The notes under the pieces are model-generated. The model saw only the letters and a program-made list of their open reading frames with translations, was not told the DNA's origin and did not search any database. Below are positions 29,565 through 37,865 of a DNA stretch of 52,877 nucleotides, piece by piece. The translations under genes were made by a program, and so were the position numbers. The DNA is from Corynebacterium lipophiloflavum DSM 44291 (GTDB taxonomy: Bacteria > Actinomycetota > Actinomycetes > Mycobacteriales > Mycobacteriaceae): assembly GCF_000159635.1 (NCBI RefSeq), contig NZ_GG667192.1:569621-622497 (forward strand), read 5' to 3'. The first letter of the stretch is position 1. Every line of letters starts with the position of its first letter.

Positions 29565-30614
29565 ATGGCAGTAGTCGAGGTCAACGGGCCTTCCCCGTAC
29601 AAGGTTCACATCGGCCATAGCAACCTCGCCGGGGTCGCCGAGCGCGTGGGTGCGATCGGCGCGCGCAAAGTGCTCATCGTCCACCAGGTGCCGCTGGCGG
29701 CCGTGGCGCGCGAGATCTGCCGGGCTGTGGAGTCCGCCAACGTCGAGTGCATCCTGGCGCCCGTGCCGGATGCCGAAGACGGCAAAACCATGGAGGTTCT
29801 TTCCGGGCTGTGGGCACTGTTGGGGGAGAAGAAGTTTTCGCGCCAGGACGTCGTTGTCGGCGTCGGCGGCGGCGCCGCGACCGATCTGGCCGGTTTCGTG
29901 GCGGCGACGTGGATGCGCGGGATCAAGGTCATTCAGGTGCCTACGTCGCTGCTCGGCATGGTCGACGCCGCCGTCGGGGGCAAGACCGGGATCAACACCG
30001 CTGCGGGCAAGAACCTCGTGGGCAGCTTCCACGAGCCGGACTCGGTGTTTATCGACCTTGAGCGGCTCATCACGCTGCCGGAAGAGGAGCTCATCTCCGG
30101 CTCGGCGGAGCTGATTAAGACCGGGTTTATCGCGGATCCGCGGATCCTGGAGCTGTACATGGACGACCCCCAGGCCCACTACGCGGAGCTGGTGGAGCGC
30201 TCGGTGGCCGTCAAGGCGTCCGTGGTCAGCCAGGACCTGAAGGAATCGGGCCTGCGCGAGATACTCAATTACGGCCACACCCTCGGCCACGCGATTGAGC
30301 TGCGCGAAAACTACACGTGGCGCCACGGCAACGCCGTGGCCGTCGGAATGATGTTCGTCGCCCACCTCGCGCGCAACAGGGGGCTGATCGGCGACGACAT
30401 CGTGGAGATGCACCGAAACATCCTCGAACGCATCTGCTTGCCCACAACCTACGAGGCGGGCGCGTTCGACGAACTGTATGAGGCGATGACGCGCGATAAG
30501 AAGAACCGCGACGGCCGGGTGCGCTTCGTCGTGCTCGATTCTCTGGGTTCGTGCACCCGAATCGAGGATTCAACCGTCGAGGAGATGCGCGAAGCGTATT
30601 CTGCTATCTCATGA
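29565..30614 (+). CDS. aroB: 3-dehydroquinate synthase
   Basis: The product has 349 residues. Family motifs are [47 protein letters not shown] (NAD and zinc region, around 100-145), AELIKTGFI, and the metal-binding His in [12 protein letters not shown] and [11 protein letters not shown]. It catalyses the first cyclisation step of the shikimate pathway. GAAGGAG lies just upstream of the ATG. The stop overlaps the aroQ start (ATGA at 30611-30614). Confidence 0.96.
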   Translation: MAVVEVNGPSPYKVHIGHSNLAGVAERVGAIGARKVLIVHQVPLAAVAREICRAVESANVECILAPVPDAEDGKTMEVLSGLWALLGEKKFSRQDVVVGVGGGAATDLAGFVAATWMRGIKVIQVPTSLLGMVDAAVGGKTGINTAAGKNLVGSFHEPDSVFIDLERLITLPEEELISGSAELIKTGFIADPRILELYMDDPQAHYAELVERSVAVKASVVSQDLKESGLREILNYGHTLGHAIELRENYTWRHGNAVAVGMMFVAHLARNRGLIGDDIVEMHRNILERICLPTTYEAGAFDELYEAMTRDKKNRDGRVRFVVLDSLGSCTRIEDSTVEEMREAYSAIS

Positions 30615-31057
30615 AGGTTTTAGTGCTCAACGGGCCCAACCTGAATCGGTTGGGCAAGCGCCAGCCGGACGTGTACGGCTCCGAGACACTTGAGGACGTC
30701 GTGACGCGGCTTGGCCGCACCGCCGCCGAGCGCGGCGTGGAGCTAGAGTGCCGCCAGAGCAACCACGAGGGTGCGCTCATCGACTGGGTGCACGAGGCCG
30801 CTGACGGCGGCTGGCCGGTCATTATCAACCCGGGGGGCTTGACGCACACCTCGGTTGCGCTTCGCGACGCGCTGGCCGAGGTCGCCGACGGCGCGGGCTT
30901 CATCGAAGTCCATATCTCGAACGTCCACTCCCGCGAGGAGTTCCGCCACCACTCGTACCTCTCGCCGCTCGCCATCGGGGTGATCGCGGGGTTGGGCACG
31001 ACCGGTTACGATCTCGCGCTCGATTACCTTGTCAGGAGGAACCATGCCGCTTGCTGA
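30611..31057 (+). CDS. aroQ: 3-dehydroquinate dehydratase, type II
   Basis: The product has 148 residues, the usual size of dodecameric type II enzymes. [20 protein letters not shown] carries the flexible active-site loop, [18 protein letters not shown] follows, and [18 protein letters not shown] and [20 protein letters not shown] complete the site. It is translationally coupled to aroB and overlaps pepQ by 14 bases. Confidence 0.96.
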   Translation: MKVLVLNGPNLNRLGKRQPDVYGSETLEDVVTRLGRTAAERGVELECRQSNHEGALIDWVHEAADGGWPVIINPGGLTHTSVALRDALAEVADGAGFIEVHISNVHSREEFRHHSYLSPLAIGVIAGLGTTGYDLALDYLVRRNHAAC

Positions 31058-32135
31058 TACCCGCTTCGCCACCCGCCGCCGAAAACTGGCGAGTATGCTC
31101 GCCGCGCAGCGTGTCGACGTGATGCTGGTGACCAACCTGGTCAACGTTCGCTACCTCGCGGGTTTTTCCGGCTCCAACGCCGCGCTGAAGATTTCCAAGG
31201 ACCTCTCAGCTGAGATCTCCACCGACGGTCGCTACACCACCCAGGTCGCGGCCGAGGTCCCGGACATCGAGGCGACGATCACCCGCCACTGCGCCGAGGC
31301 GCTGCTGTCCGGTGTGCCGGAGGGCCGCCGCGTGGGGTTCGAGGCGGACTACGTCTCCGTCGCCATGCTCGATCGTCTCACCAAGGCGTGCCCCGAGGGC
31401 GTGACACTCGTGCCCGTGCGCGGGGTGATCGAACAGATCAGGCTGATCAAGGACGGAGTCGAGTTGCGCGGTCTGACCGAGGCCGCGCAGCTCGCGGCTC
31501 AGGCGCTGACGGGTCTCGTCGAGTCCGGTGAACTCGCCGCCGGTCGCACCGAGCGCGACATCGCCGCCGACCTCGAGTACCGCATGCGCCTGCTCGGCGC
31601 CGAGCGGCCCAGTTTCGACACGATTGTCGCCTCCGGGCCGAACTCCGCCATGCCGCACTACAGCGCCGGCGAGCGCACGCTTGCCGACGGCGACCTGGTC
31701 ACCATCGACTTCGGAATGCACCGTCACGGGTTCAACTCGGACATGACGCGCACCTTCGTCGTCGGCCACGCCACAGACTTCGCCCGCGAAATCTACGACA
31801 TCGTGCTGCGCGCCCAGCTCGCCGGCATCAATGCGGCGACTCCGGGAACGGCGCTTGTCGACGTCGACAAGGCGGCGCGCGAGATCATCGAGGACGCGGG
31901 TTACGGCGACTACTTCACCCACTCCACCGGCCACGGCATCGGTCTAGAGGTCCACGAGGCTCCCGCCGCCGCGCCGACCGGCAAGGGCGTGCTGGAGGAG
32001 AACATGCTGCTGACCATCGAGCCCGGCATCTACGTCCCCGGCAAGGGCGGGGTACGCATCGAGGACACGCTGATCATCACCTCCGGCGCGCCGCAAGTCA
32101 TTACCGAGTGGGACAAGGCGCTGACCATTGTTTAA
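31044..32135 (+). CDS. pepQ: Xaa-Pro aminopeptidase/dipeptidase (M24 family)
   Basis: The product has 363 residues. The N-terminal creatinase-like domain ([18 protein letters not shown]) is followed by a pita-bread M24 domain with the five metal ligands in [43 protein letters not shown] and GGVRIEDT. It cleaves X-Pro bonds of peptides in the cytoplasm. AGGAGGA (31034-31040) precedes the ATG at 31044, which lies inside the end of aroQ. Confidence 0.92.
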   Translation: MPLADTRFATRRRKLASMLAAQRVDVMLVTNLVNVRYLAGFSGSNAALKISKDLSAEISTDGRYTTQVAAEVPDIEATITRHCAEALLSGVPEGRRVGFEADYVSVAMLDRLTKACPEGVTLVPVRGVIEQIRLIKDGVELRGLTEAAQLAAQALTGLVESGELAAGRTERDIAADLEYRMRLLGAERPSFDTIVASGPNSAMPHYSAGERTLADGDLVTIDFGMHRHGFNSDMTRTFVVGHATDFAREIYDIVLRAQLAGINAATPGTALVDVDKAAREIIEDAGYGDYFTHSTGHGIGLEVHEAPAAAPTGKGVLEENMLLTIEPGIYVPGKGGVRIEDTLIITSGAPQVITEWDKALTIV

Positions 32136-32152
32136 GTCCCCCGCCGGTGGTG

Positions 32153-32204
32153 TAGCATTGTCGTGTTTGCATACCACTCCCGACCACTAGGAAAGGCACG
32201 TCAC
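32153..32204 (+). promoter_or_regulatory. efp promoter and ribosome binding site
   Basis: TAGCAT at 32153-32158 with TTGTTT (32129-32134) 18 bases upstream forms a fair promoter after pepQ. GGAAAGG (32190-32196) lies 8 bases before the GTG at 32205. Confidence 0.5.
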
Positions 32205-32768
32205 GTGGCAACTACCGCCGATTTCAAAAACGGTCTTGTGCTCAAGGTTGATAACAAGCTGCAGCAGATCATTGAGTTCCAGCACGTCAAGCCGGGCAAG
32301 GGCCCCGCATTCGTGCGCACCAAGCTCAAGGATGTCGTCTCCGGCAAGACCGTGGACAAGACCTGGAACGCCGGCGTGAAGGTGGAGACCGCGACGGTGG
32401 ACCGCCGCGACATGACGTACCTGTACAACGACGGCACCAGCTACGTTGTCATGGACGACAAGACCTACGAGCAGTACGAGCTGCCGGAGGACAAGTTCGG
32501 CGAGGCGTCGCGCTTCCTGCTGGAGAACATGCGCGTGCAGGTGTCCTTCCACGAGGGCGAGGCACTGTTCGCGGAGCTGCCGATCTCGGTCGACCTGAAG
32601 ATCGAGCACACCGAGCCGGGCCTGCAGGGCGACCGCTCCACGGGCGGCACCAAGCCCGCGACGCTGGAAACCGGTGCGGAGATCCAGGTCCCGCTGTTTT
32701 TGGAGACCGGCAACGTGGTCAAGGTGGATACGCGCACGGGCGAGTACCTCTCGCGCGTGAACCAGTAA
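32205..32768 (+). CDS. efp: Elongation factor P
   Basis: The product has 187 residues and three beta-barrel domains as usual. It relieves ribosome stalling at polyproline. The tip of domain I reads [14 protein letters not shown] with Lys32 at the apex, the PGKGP type known from actinobacteria including Corynebacterium, in which the lysine works without the modifications needed in E. coli. The C-terminal EYLSRV is conserved. The stop overlaps the nusB start (TAATG). Confidence 0.96.
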   Translation: MATTADFKNGLVLKVDNKLQQIIEFQHVKPGKGPAFVRTKLKDVVSGKTVDKTWNAGVKVETATVDRRDMTYLYNDGTSYVVMDDKTYEQYELPEDKFGEASRFLLENMRVQVSFHEGEALFAELPISVDLKIEHTEPGLQGDRSTGGTKPATLETGAEIQVPLFLETGNVVKVDTRTGEYLSRVNQ

Positions 32769-33334
32769 TGACTGATTACAAGCGCCGCGGCGCGCGGTAC
32801 CGGGCGCGCCGCCGAGCCGTGGATATCCTCTTCGAGGCCGAGACGCGCGACATCGACCCCGTCGCGGTGGTCGAGGACCGCATCGAGCTGGCCCAGGACC
32901 CGCAGAACGCGGTCGCGCCGATTGCGGAGTACACCCGCGAGATCATCACCGGGGTTGCCGAAAAGCTTGACGACATCGACGACGCCGTCGAGCAGTTCCT
33001 CTCCCAGGATTGGGAGTTGGGTCGCCTGCCGGCCGTTGACAGGCAGATTCTGCGTGTCGCCGCCTGGGAGATCCTCTTCAACGACGACGTCGCCGCCCCA
33101 ATCGCGATCTCCAACGCGCTGGGGATGGCGGAGGAGTACGCGGGCCACGCGGCACCGCCGTACATCCATGCCGTGCTCGACGACGTCGTCAAGACGCTCC
33201 CCGTGCCCGAGTCCGCACCGCCCGCCGAGCAGTCGCCTGAGCGCAGCGACGTGCTCGGCGAGATCGTCGCCGAGGCGCCGATTGCCGAGCCCCGCGCGCT
33301 GGACATCGAGCGCGACGAACCGCACAAGGCTTAA
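32768..33334 (+). CDS. nusB: Transcription antitermination factor NusB
   Basis: The product has 188 residues. The helical core ([20 protein letters not shown] at the N-terminus with its RNA-binding Arg-rich stretch; [36 protein letters not shown] later) is followed by an acidic Pro/Glu-rich tail of about 45 residues that E. coli NusB lacks but actinobacterial ones often have. It works with NusE on boxA RNA in rRNA operons. Confidence 0.94.
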   Translation: MTDYKRRGARYRARRRAVDILFEAETRDIDPVAVVEDRIELAQDPQNAVAPIAEYTREIITGVAEKLDDIDDAVEQFLSQDWELGRLPAVDRQILRVAAWEILFNDDVAAPIAISNALGMAEEYAGHAAPPYIHAVLDDVVKTLPVPESAPPAEQSPERSDVLGEIVAEAPIAEPRALDIERDEPHKA

Positions 33335-33347
33335 GTAAGGACAAACC

Positions 33348-34199
33348 ATGGCCAGGATTTCTGTAGAGGAAGCGCAGCAATTCCGCGTCGATGAGAACTT
33401 CCAGCTTGCCGACGTCGACCCGACCGCGACCCCGGGGCTCGACAGCGATAAGAAGGTGGACAAGGCTTTCGATACCTTCGACGACGAGCTCGAAGACCTG
33501 CAAGAGATGCTCTTCGCCAACGCCCGCGCGGGCAACAGCGATGCGGGCAGCGTCCTTTTGATCCTGCAGGGCATGGACACCTCGGGCAAGGGCGGGCTGA
33601 TCAAGCACGTTGTGGGTTCCACGATGGACCTGCAAGGCGTGCGCGTCCACGCGTTCGGCCCGCCGACCGAGGAGGAGCGCGCCCACGATTTCCTGTGGCG
33701 CTTCGAGCCGCACGTGCCGGAGCCTGGCATGGTGGCGGTGTTTGACCGCTCCCACTACGAGGACGTGCTGGTGCAGCGCGTGAAGCAGATGGCACCGCCG
33801 GAGGAGATTGAGCGCCGCTACGGCGCGATCGTCGAGTGGGAGAGCGAGCTGGCCGCGCGCGGCGTGGAGATCATCAAGGTCATGCCGCACATTTCGCGCG
33901 AGTTCCAGGAGGAGAACCTGCGCGAGCGCATCCTAAATGAGGAGAAGCACTGGAAGTACAACCCAGGCGACATCGATGATCGCCGCCTGTGGTCGCAGTA
34001 CATGGCCGCCTACCAGATCGCGCTGACCCGCACCTCCACCGACGCAGCGCCCTGGTACTGCATCCCGTCCGACAACAAGGACTACTGCCGCACCGTGGTC
34101 AAGACCCTGATGTACGACGCGCTGAAATCGCTTGGCCTGTCGTGGCCGGAGGCCGATTTCGACCCCGAGGTGGAGCTGGAGAGGCTCGCGCATTCCTAG
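33348..34199 (+). CDS. ppk2: Polyphosphate kinase 2 family protein
   Basis: The product has 283 residues. Walker A is LQGMDTSGKGGLIKHVVG, the lid and Walker B-like parts are WRFEPHVPEPGMVAVFDRSHYEDVLV, and the C-terminal WSQYMAAYQIALTRTSTDAAPWYCIPSDNKDYCR is typical of one-domain PPK2. The enzyme transfers phosphate between polyphosphate and nucleotides; whether it prefers ADP, AMP or GDP cannot be told. A TAAGGA-like site precedes the ATG. Confidence 0.92.
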   Translation: MARISVEEAQQFRVDENFQLADVDPTATPGLDSDKKVDKAFDTFDDELEDLQEMLFANARAGNSDAGSVLLILQGMDTSGKGGLIKHVVGSTMDLQGVRVHAFGPPTEEERAHDFLWRFEPHVPEPGMVAVFDRSHYEDVLVQRVKQMAPPEEIERRYGAIVEWESELAARGVEIIKVMPHISREFQEENLRERILNEEKHWKYNPGDIDDRRLWSQYMAAYQIALTRTSTDAAPWYCIPSDNKDYCRTVVKTLMYDALKSLGLSWPEADFDPEVELERLAHS

Positions 34200-34234
34200 G
34201 GGTCGCGGTCTCGGGTCCGCTAAAGTTCTCGGTG

Positions 34235-34264
34235 ATGGAAACGCGCCGCGAAGAAGAGGTCTGA
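34235..34264 (+). CDS. Possible 9-residue leader peptide
   Basis: The short frame encodes METRREEEV and its TGA is directly followed by the ATG of the small membrane protein at 34265. TAAAGT at 34221-34226 ends 8 bases before this ATG, matching the leaderless spacing seen elsewhere in the window. The GAAGAAGAGG inside it would be the ribosome binding site of the next gene. Very short, so only a proposal. Confidence 0.3.
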   Translation: METRREEEV

Positions 34265-34519
34265 ATGTCGCAGGAGACGGTATCGCGGCGGCCTGTAGCG
34301 TGGCTTCTGATTATTGCGGTGTGGGTGGTAACTCCGTATAACAGCCCCCACAATCCCAATCTGTCGTGGTATCTGTACGTGGTCCTTCTTGCAGTCACCG
34401 TGGTGTACGGCCTAGCAACCGCAGTGAGCAGACGCGACTGGCTTCTCTACCCCGCGCTCATTCTCACACTGTTCGCGTGGCCGATTATGACCTTTGCCGT
34501 TTTTCTTTACTTTGCCTAG
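34265..34519 (+). CDS. Small membrane protein of unknown function
   Basis: The product has 84 residues, with three hydrophobic segments (about residues 10-24, 33-53 and 58-83) separated by short polar loops such as SPHNPNLSWY and SRRDWL. I recognise no family. AAGAAGAGG precedes the ATG. Codon use and base composition are a little less GC-rich than in the surrounding genes. It lies between ppk2 and the ABC transporter, about 100 bases from the latter, so no functional link can be claimed. Confidence 0.7.
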   Translation: MSQETVSRRPVAWLLIIAVWVVTPYNSPHNPNLSWYLYVVLLAVTVVYGLATAVSRRDWLLYPALILTLFAWPIMTFAVFLYFA

Positions 34520-34546
34520 GGCGAAAAGGGTTAGTGACTGCGCAGG

Positions 34547-34570
34547 TCAAGCGATCTTGATCGATTCAAG
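34547..34570 (+). promoter_or_regulatory. Three alternating half-sites before the sugar-type ABC transporter
   Basis: TCAAG (34547-34551), CTTGA (34556-34560) and TCAAG (34566-34570) alternate in orientation with spacers CGAT and TCGAT, so two overlapping inverted repeats share the middle half-site. The cluster ends 50 bases before the GTG at 34621. A TTGACT at 34585-34590 and TATGTT at 34612-34617 may be part of the promoter, though their 21-base spacing is long. Confidence 0.5.
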
Positions 34571-34620
34571 AAGAAAAACCCCATTTGACTAGGACAGATG
34601 CGCTCGGCCACTATGTTGGG

Positions 34621-35619
34621 GTGATAAATACTCGAAAACTTTTTGCCGCTCTCGTTACCGTTTCTGCAGCCGCCGTTTTGGCGTCGTGCTCGTCCACCGG
34701 TGGTGCGCCGGAGAGCTCCGCTGGCGGTGAAACAGCCGGCGGCGTGGATACCCCTCGCTACGTTGTCGCGATGGTCTCCCACGGCGCCCCCGGCGACACG
34801 TTCTGGGACCTCGTGCGCAAGGGCGCGGAGGATGCGGCGGCGAAGGACAACATCGAGCTGCGCTACTCCTCCGACCCGCAGGCGCCCAACCAGGCGAACC
34901 TGGTGCAGTCTGCGATCGACGCCGGCGTGGACGGCATCGCCGTGACCCTGCCCAACGCCGAGGCCATCGGCCCGGCCGCGCAGCGCGCCGTCGAGGCGGG
35001 CATTCCCACCGTCGGGCTCAACGCCGGCATGAACGAGTACGCGGACTACGGGCTGAGCGGTTTCTTCGGCCAGGACGAGTCGGTCGCCGGCACCGCCGCG
35101 GGTGAGCGCCTGAAGGACGAGGGCGCGAAAAACGTATTGTGCGTCATCCACGAGCAGGGCAACTCTTCGCAGGAGGCGCGCTGCGCCGGTGTGCAGGAGG
35201 GACTCGGCGACTTCGGGACAGTGGAGTTGCTCTACGTCAACGGCCAGGACCTCGTCTCGGCGCAGGCCACGATGCAGTCCAAGCTTGCGCAGGACCCCAC
35301 GATTGATACTGTCTTCGGCCTCCAGGCCCCGGTGGCGATGCGCGCGATTGACGCAGTGAAAGCCGCTGGCTCGGACGCGGAAATCGCGACCTTCGACACA
35401 AACGCCGAGCTTGTCGACGCTATCTCAGACGGGCGCATTAAGTGGGCCGTCGATCAGCAGCCCTACCTGCAGGGCTACCTCGCCGTGGACTCGCTCTGGC
35501 TGGCCAAGCGTAACGGCGGCACCATCGGCGGAGGCCAGCCCGTCTACACCGGGCCCAGCTTCGTCGATGCGAGCAACGTGGACAAGATTGCGGAGGCCGC
35601 GAAGGCTGGCATGCGATGA
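34621..35619 (+). CDS. Sugar-type ABC transporter substrate-binding lipoprotein
   Basis: The product has 332 residues. A lipoprotein signal peptide ends in VLASC with Cys23 as anchor. The rest is a periplasmic-binding protein of the ribose/galactose type (PBP1, family 2-like): YVVAMVSHGAPGDTFWDLVRKGAEDAA, GVDGIAVTLPNAEAIGPAAQRAVEAGIPTVGLNAG and DQQPYLQGYLAVDSLWL. The ligand is unknown; ribose, fructose or inositol types are all possible. The GTG at 34621 has no good Shine-Dalgarno site. The stop overlaps the permease start (ATGA at 35616-35619). Confidence 0.88.
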   Translation: MINTRKLFAALVTVSAAAVLASCSSTGGAPESSAGGETAGGVDTPRYVVAMVSHGAPGDTFWDLVRKGAEDAAAKDNIELRYSSDPQAPNQANLVQSAIDAGVDGIAVTLPNAEAIGPAAQRAVEAGIPTVGLNAGMNEYADYGLSGFFGQDESVAGTAAGERLKDEGAKNVLCVIHEQGNSSQEARCAGVQEGLGDFGTVELLYVNGQDLVSAQATMQSKLAQDPTIDTVFGLQAPVAMRAIDAVKAAGSDAEIATFDTNAELVDAISDGRIKWAVDQQPYLQGYLAVDSLWLAKRNGGTIGGGQPVYTGPSFVDASNVDKIAEAAKAGMR

Positions 35620-36662
35620 GTACCGCAACCACGGCTGCCTCTGCCTCTGACGAGGACAGACTCCGGCGCCACTCCGGCGTCAGTGCCCTGATCCGCCGCC
35701 CCGAGCTGGCCAGCTTGCTGGGCCTGGCGTTGGTGTTCGCGCTGTTCATGTTCGTCGCACCCGCGTTTCGCTCACTCGACGCGGTAGCCACGATCCTGTA
35801 CGCCAGCTCCACGCTCGGCATTGTTGCGCTGGCCGTCGGCCTGCTGATGATCGGCGACGAGTTCGACCTGTCCAGCGGCGTGGCGGTGACCACCGCGGCG
35901 CTGGCGGCGACGATGCTCAACTACAACCTGCACCTCAACGTGTGGGTCGGCGCGGTCATTGCGCTGGGCATCTCGCTGGCCATCGGTGCTCTCAACGGCG
36001 TGCTTGTCACGCGCACGGGCATCCCCAGCTTCCTGATCACCCTCGCTGCGTTCCTCATGCTCCAGGGCCTGAACCTGGCGGTGACCAAGCTGGTGACCGG
36101 CCAGGTTGCCACCCCGAGCATTTCCAACATGGCGGGTTTTGATTCGGCTCGGGCGGTGTTCGCTAGCTCCTTTTCCATCGGTGGGGTGAGCATCCGCATC
36201 ACCGTCGTGTGGTGGCTGCTGTTCGTCGCTATCGCGTCGTTCGTACTGTTTAGGACGACGTTTGGCAACTGGATCTTCGCGGTCGGCGGCAACCAGGAGG
36301 CCGCGCGCGCCTCCGGTGTGCCTGTTGCGAGGGTGAAGATCATCCTGTTCATGACGGTCGCTTTCGCCGCGTGGTTCGTCGGCATGCACACCCTGTTCGC
36401 CTTCGACTCCATCCAGGCGGGCCAGGGCGTGGGCAACGAGTTTCTCTACATCATCGCGGCGGTCATCGGTGGCTGTTCGATGAACGGCGGCCGCGGTACC
36501 GCAATCGGCACTGCTATCGGCGCGCTCATCTTCGGCCTGACTAACCAGGGCATTGTTTACGCTGGGTGGAACCCGGACTGGTTCAAGTTCTTCCTCGGCG
36601 CGATGCTGTTGTTCGCGGTGTTCACCAACACCGCCTTCGCTCGGTACACGGATTCGAGGTAG
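35616..36662 (+). CDS. Sugar-type ABC transporter permease (RbsC/FrcC-like)
   Basis: The product has 348 residues with about nine or ten membrane segments. Typical features are VALAVGLLMIGDEFDLSSGVAV in the first half, GVLVTRTGIPSFLITLAAFLMLQGLNL, and the EAA-like cytoplasmic loop NQEAARASGVPVARVKIILFM, with GNEFLYIIAAVIGGCSMNGGRGTAIGTAIGAL near the end. It would form a homodimeric channel with the neighbouring ATPase. The coupled start overlaps the binding protein stop, and the ATPase gene follows after 7 bases. Confidence 0.9.
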   Translation: MSTATTAASASDEDRLRRHSGVSALIRRPELASLLGLALVFALFMFVAPAFRSLDAVATILYASSTLGIVALAVGLLMIGDEFDLSSGVAVTTAALAATMLNYNLHLNVWVGAVIALGISLAIGALNGVLVTRTGIPSFLITLAAFLMLQGLNLAVTKLVTGQVATPSISNMAGFDSARAVFASSFSIGGVSIRITVVWWLLFVAIASFVLFRTTFGNWIFAVGGNQEAARASGVPVARVKIILFMTVAFAAWFVGMHTLFAFDSIQAGQGVGNEFLYIIAAVIGGCSMNGGRGTAIGTAIGALIFGLTNQGIVYAGWNPDWFKFFLGAMLLFAVFTNTAFARYTDSR

Positions 36663-36669
36663 GTAAGAC

Positions 36670-37428
36670 ATGGCGATTATCCAGCTCGAGGACGTGACCA
36701 AGTCCTACGGAGCCTTTGATGCCCTGCGCGGGGTCAACCTCGAAATTGATCAGGGCGAAGTGTTGTGCGTGCTCGGTGACAACGGAGCGGGCAAATCGAC
36801 TCTCATCAAGATTCTTTCTGGGCTGCATCAACCCACCTCGGGCCAGATGCTTCTCGACGGCACCCCCACCACGTTTTCCTCCCCGCGCGACGCAATCAAC
36901 CACGGCATCGCGACCGTGTACCAGAACCTCGCGATCGTCGACAGCTTGAGCGTGTGGCGCAACTTCTTCCTCGGCAACGAGAACAGCGGCATGCTTGGCA
37001 CCTTGAAGCAGGACGAGATGCGCGCGCGTTGCGACGACGCCCTGCGCGAGATGGGCATCAACATTCCCGACGTCGACGTCGAGGCCGGCAACCTCTCGGG
37101 CGGCCAGCGCCAGGTCCTCGCCATCGCCCGCGCGATCCACTTCGGCGCCCGCGTTGTCATCCTCGACGAGCCGACGGCCGCGCTGGGGGTGAAGCAGTCG
37201 GGCATGGTGCTGCGCTTTGTCGCCGCGGCCCGCGAGCGCGGGGTGGCGGTGGTGCTGGTGACCCACAATCCGCACCACGCCTACCTGGTGGGCGACCGCT
37301 TCACCATTTTGAAGCTGGGGCGCCAGGAGCTTAACGCCGAGCGCGCCGACATCACACTCGAGGAGCTCACCGCGCAGATGGCCGGCGGTGAAGAGCTCGC
37401 TGCATTAAGCCACGAGCTGGAGCGGTAG
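36670..37428 (+). CDS. Sugar-type ABC transporter ATP-binding protein, single domain
   Basis: The product has 252 residues and one nucleotide-binding domain. Walker A is GDNGAGKSTLIKILSG, the signature is LSGGQRQVLAIARAI and Walker B is RVVILDEPTAALG. Ribose-type importers usually have a fused double ATPase of about 500 residues; a single one, as in the FrcBCA type, implies a homodimer. The C-terminus after the H-loop (VVLVTHNP) is short. The gene closes the operon; no sugar kinase, isomerase or regulator gene is beside it. Confidence 0.9.
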   Translation: MAIIQLEDVTKSYGAFDALRGVNLEIDQGEVLCVLGDNGAGKSTLIKILSGLHQPTSGQMLLDGTPTTFSSPRDAINHGIATVYQNLAIVDSLSVWRNFFLGNENSGMLGTLKQDEMRARCDDALREMGINIPDVDVEAGNLSGGQRQVLAIARAIHFGARVVILDEPTAALGVKQSGMVLRFVAAARERGVAVVLVTHNPHHAYLVGDRFTILKLGRQELNAERADITLEELTAQMAGGEELAALSHELER

Positions 37429-37473
37429 GGCTGTAGCCGCTGCCGCGTTTGAGGTGGCTGCGGGGTCTGGGCG

Positions 37474-37818
37474 AGTCCGCATTGCGGACTCTGAACGTAT
37501 TGCTCTGAACCCGGGGACTCCGCATGGCGGACTCTGCGGGTCGCGCTTCAAGTCGTGGGGACTCCGCATTGCGGATTGTAAACGCCGCGCTCCAAACCGG
37601 GGGGGGCTCCGCATTGCGGACTTGGCGGGCGAGTTTAGGGTGAAGCCTGGCTGGTAGTGAGTCCGCATTGCGGACTGAGTGGGCCGACTTGGGGCGTGAC
37701 TTGGTTTGCGGCGACTCCGCATGGCGGACTCTGCGGGTCGCGCTTCAAGTCGTGGGGACTCCGCATTGCGGACTGTAAACGCCGCGCTCCAAACCTGGCG
37801 CCCCCACATCGCGGACAC
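37474..37818. repeat. Array of seven or eight 17-bp palindromes
   Basis: This fills the gap between the convergent ABC ATPase (ends 37428) and epimerase (ends 37866) genes. The unit is a 7-base stem around a 3-base centre, RSTCCGC-ATK-GCGGAYT: copies at 37474, 37517, 37561, 37606, 37660, 37714 and 37758, each 17 bases, plus a decayed one at about 37802. Copy-to-copy distances are 43, 44, 45, 54, 54, 44 and about 44. The segment 37516-37598 recurs at 37713-37795 with a single mismatch. The gaps are not conserved otherwise. No T run follows any unit, so simple termination is not obvious. The rest of 37429-37865 holds nothing I recognise. Confidence 0.85.
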
Positions 37819-37865
37819 CCCAGCGCGCGACAGTACCGCCCACGCACCAACCTCCACACGATCCA

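Noticed and set aside
37474..37818. CRISPR array
   Set aside because: Units are only 17 bases and fully palindromic, two of the gaps are duplicated, gap lengths vary in two classes, and there is no cas gene in the window.
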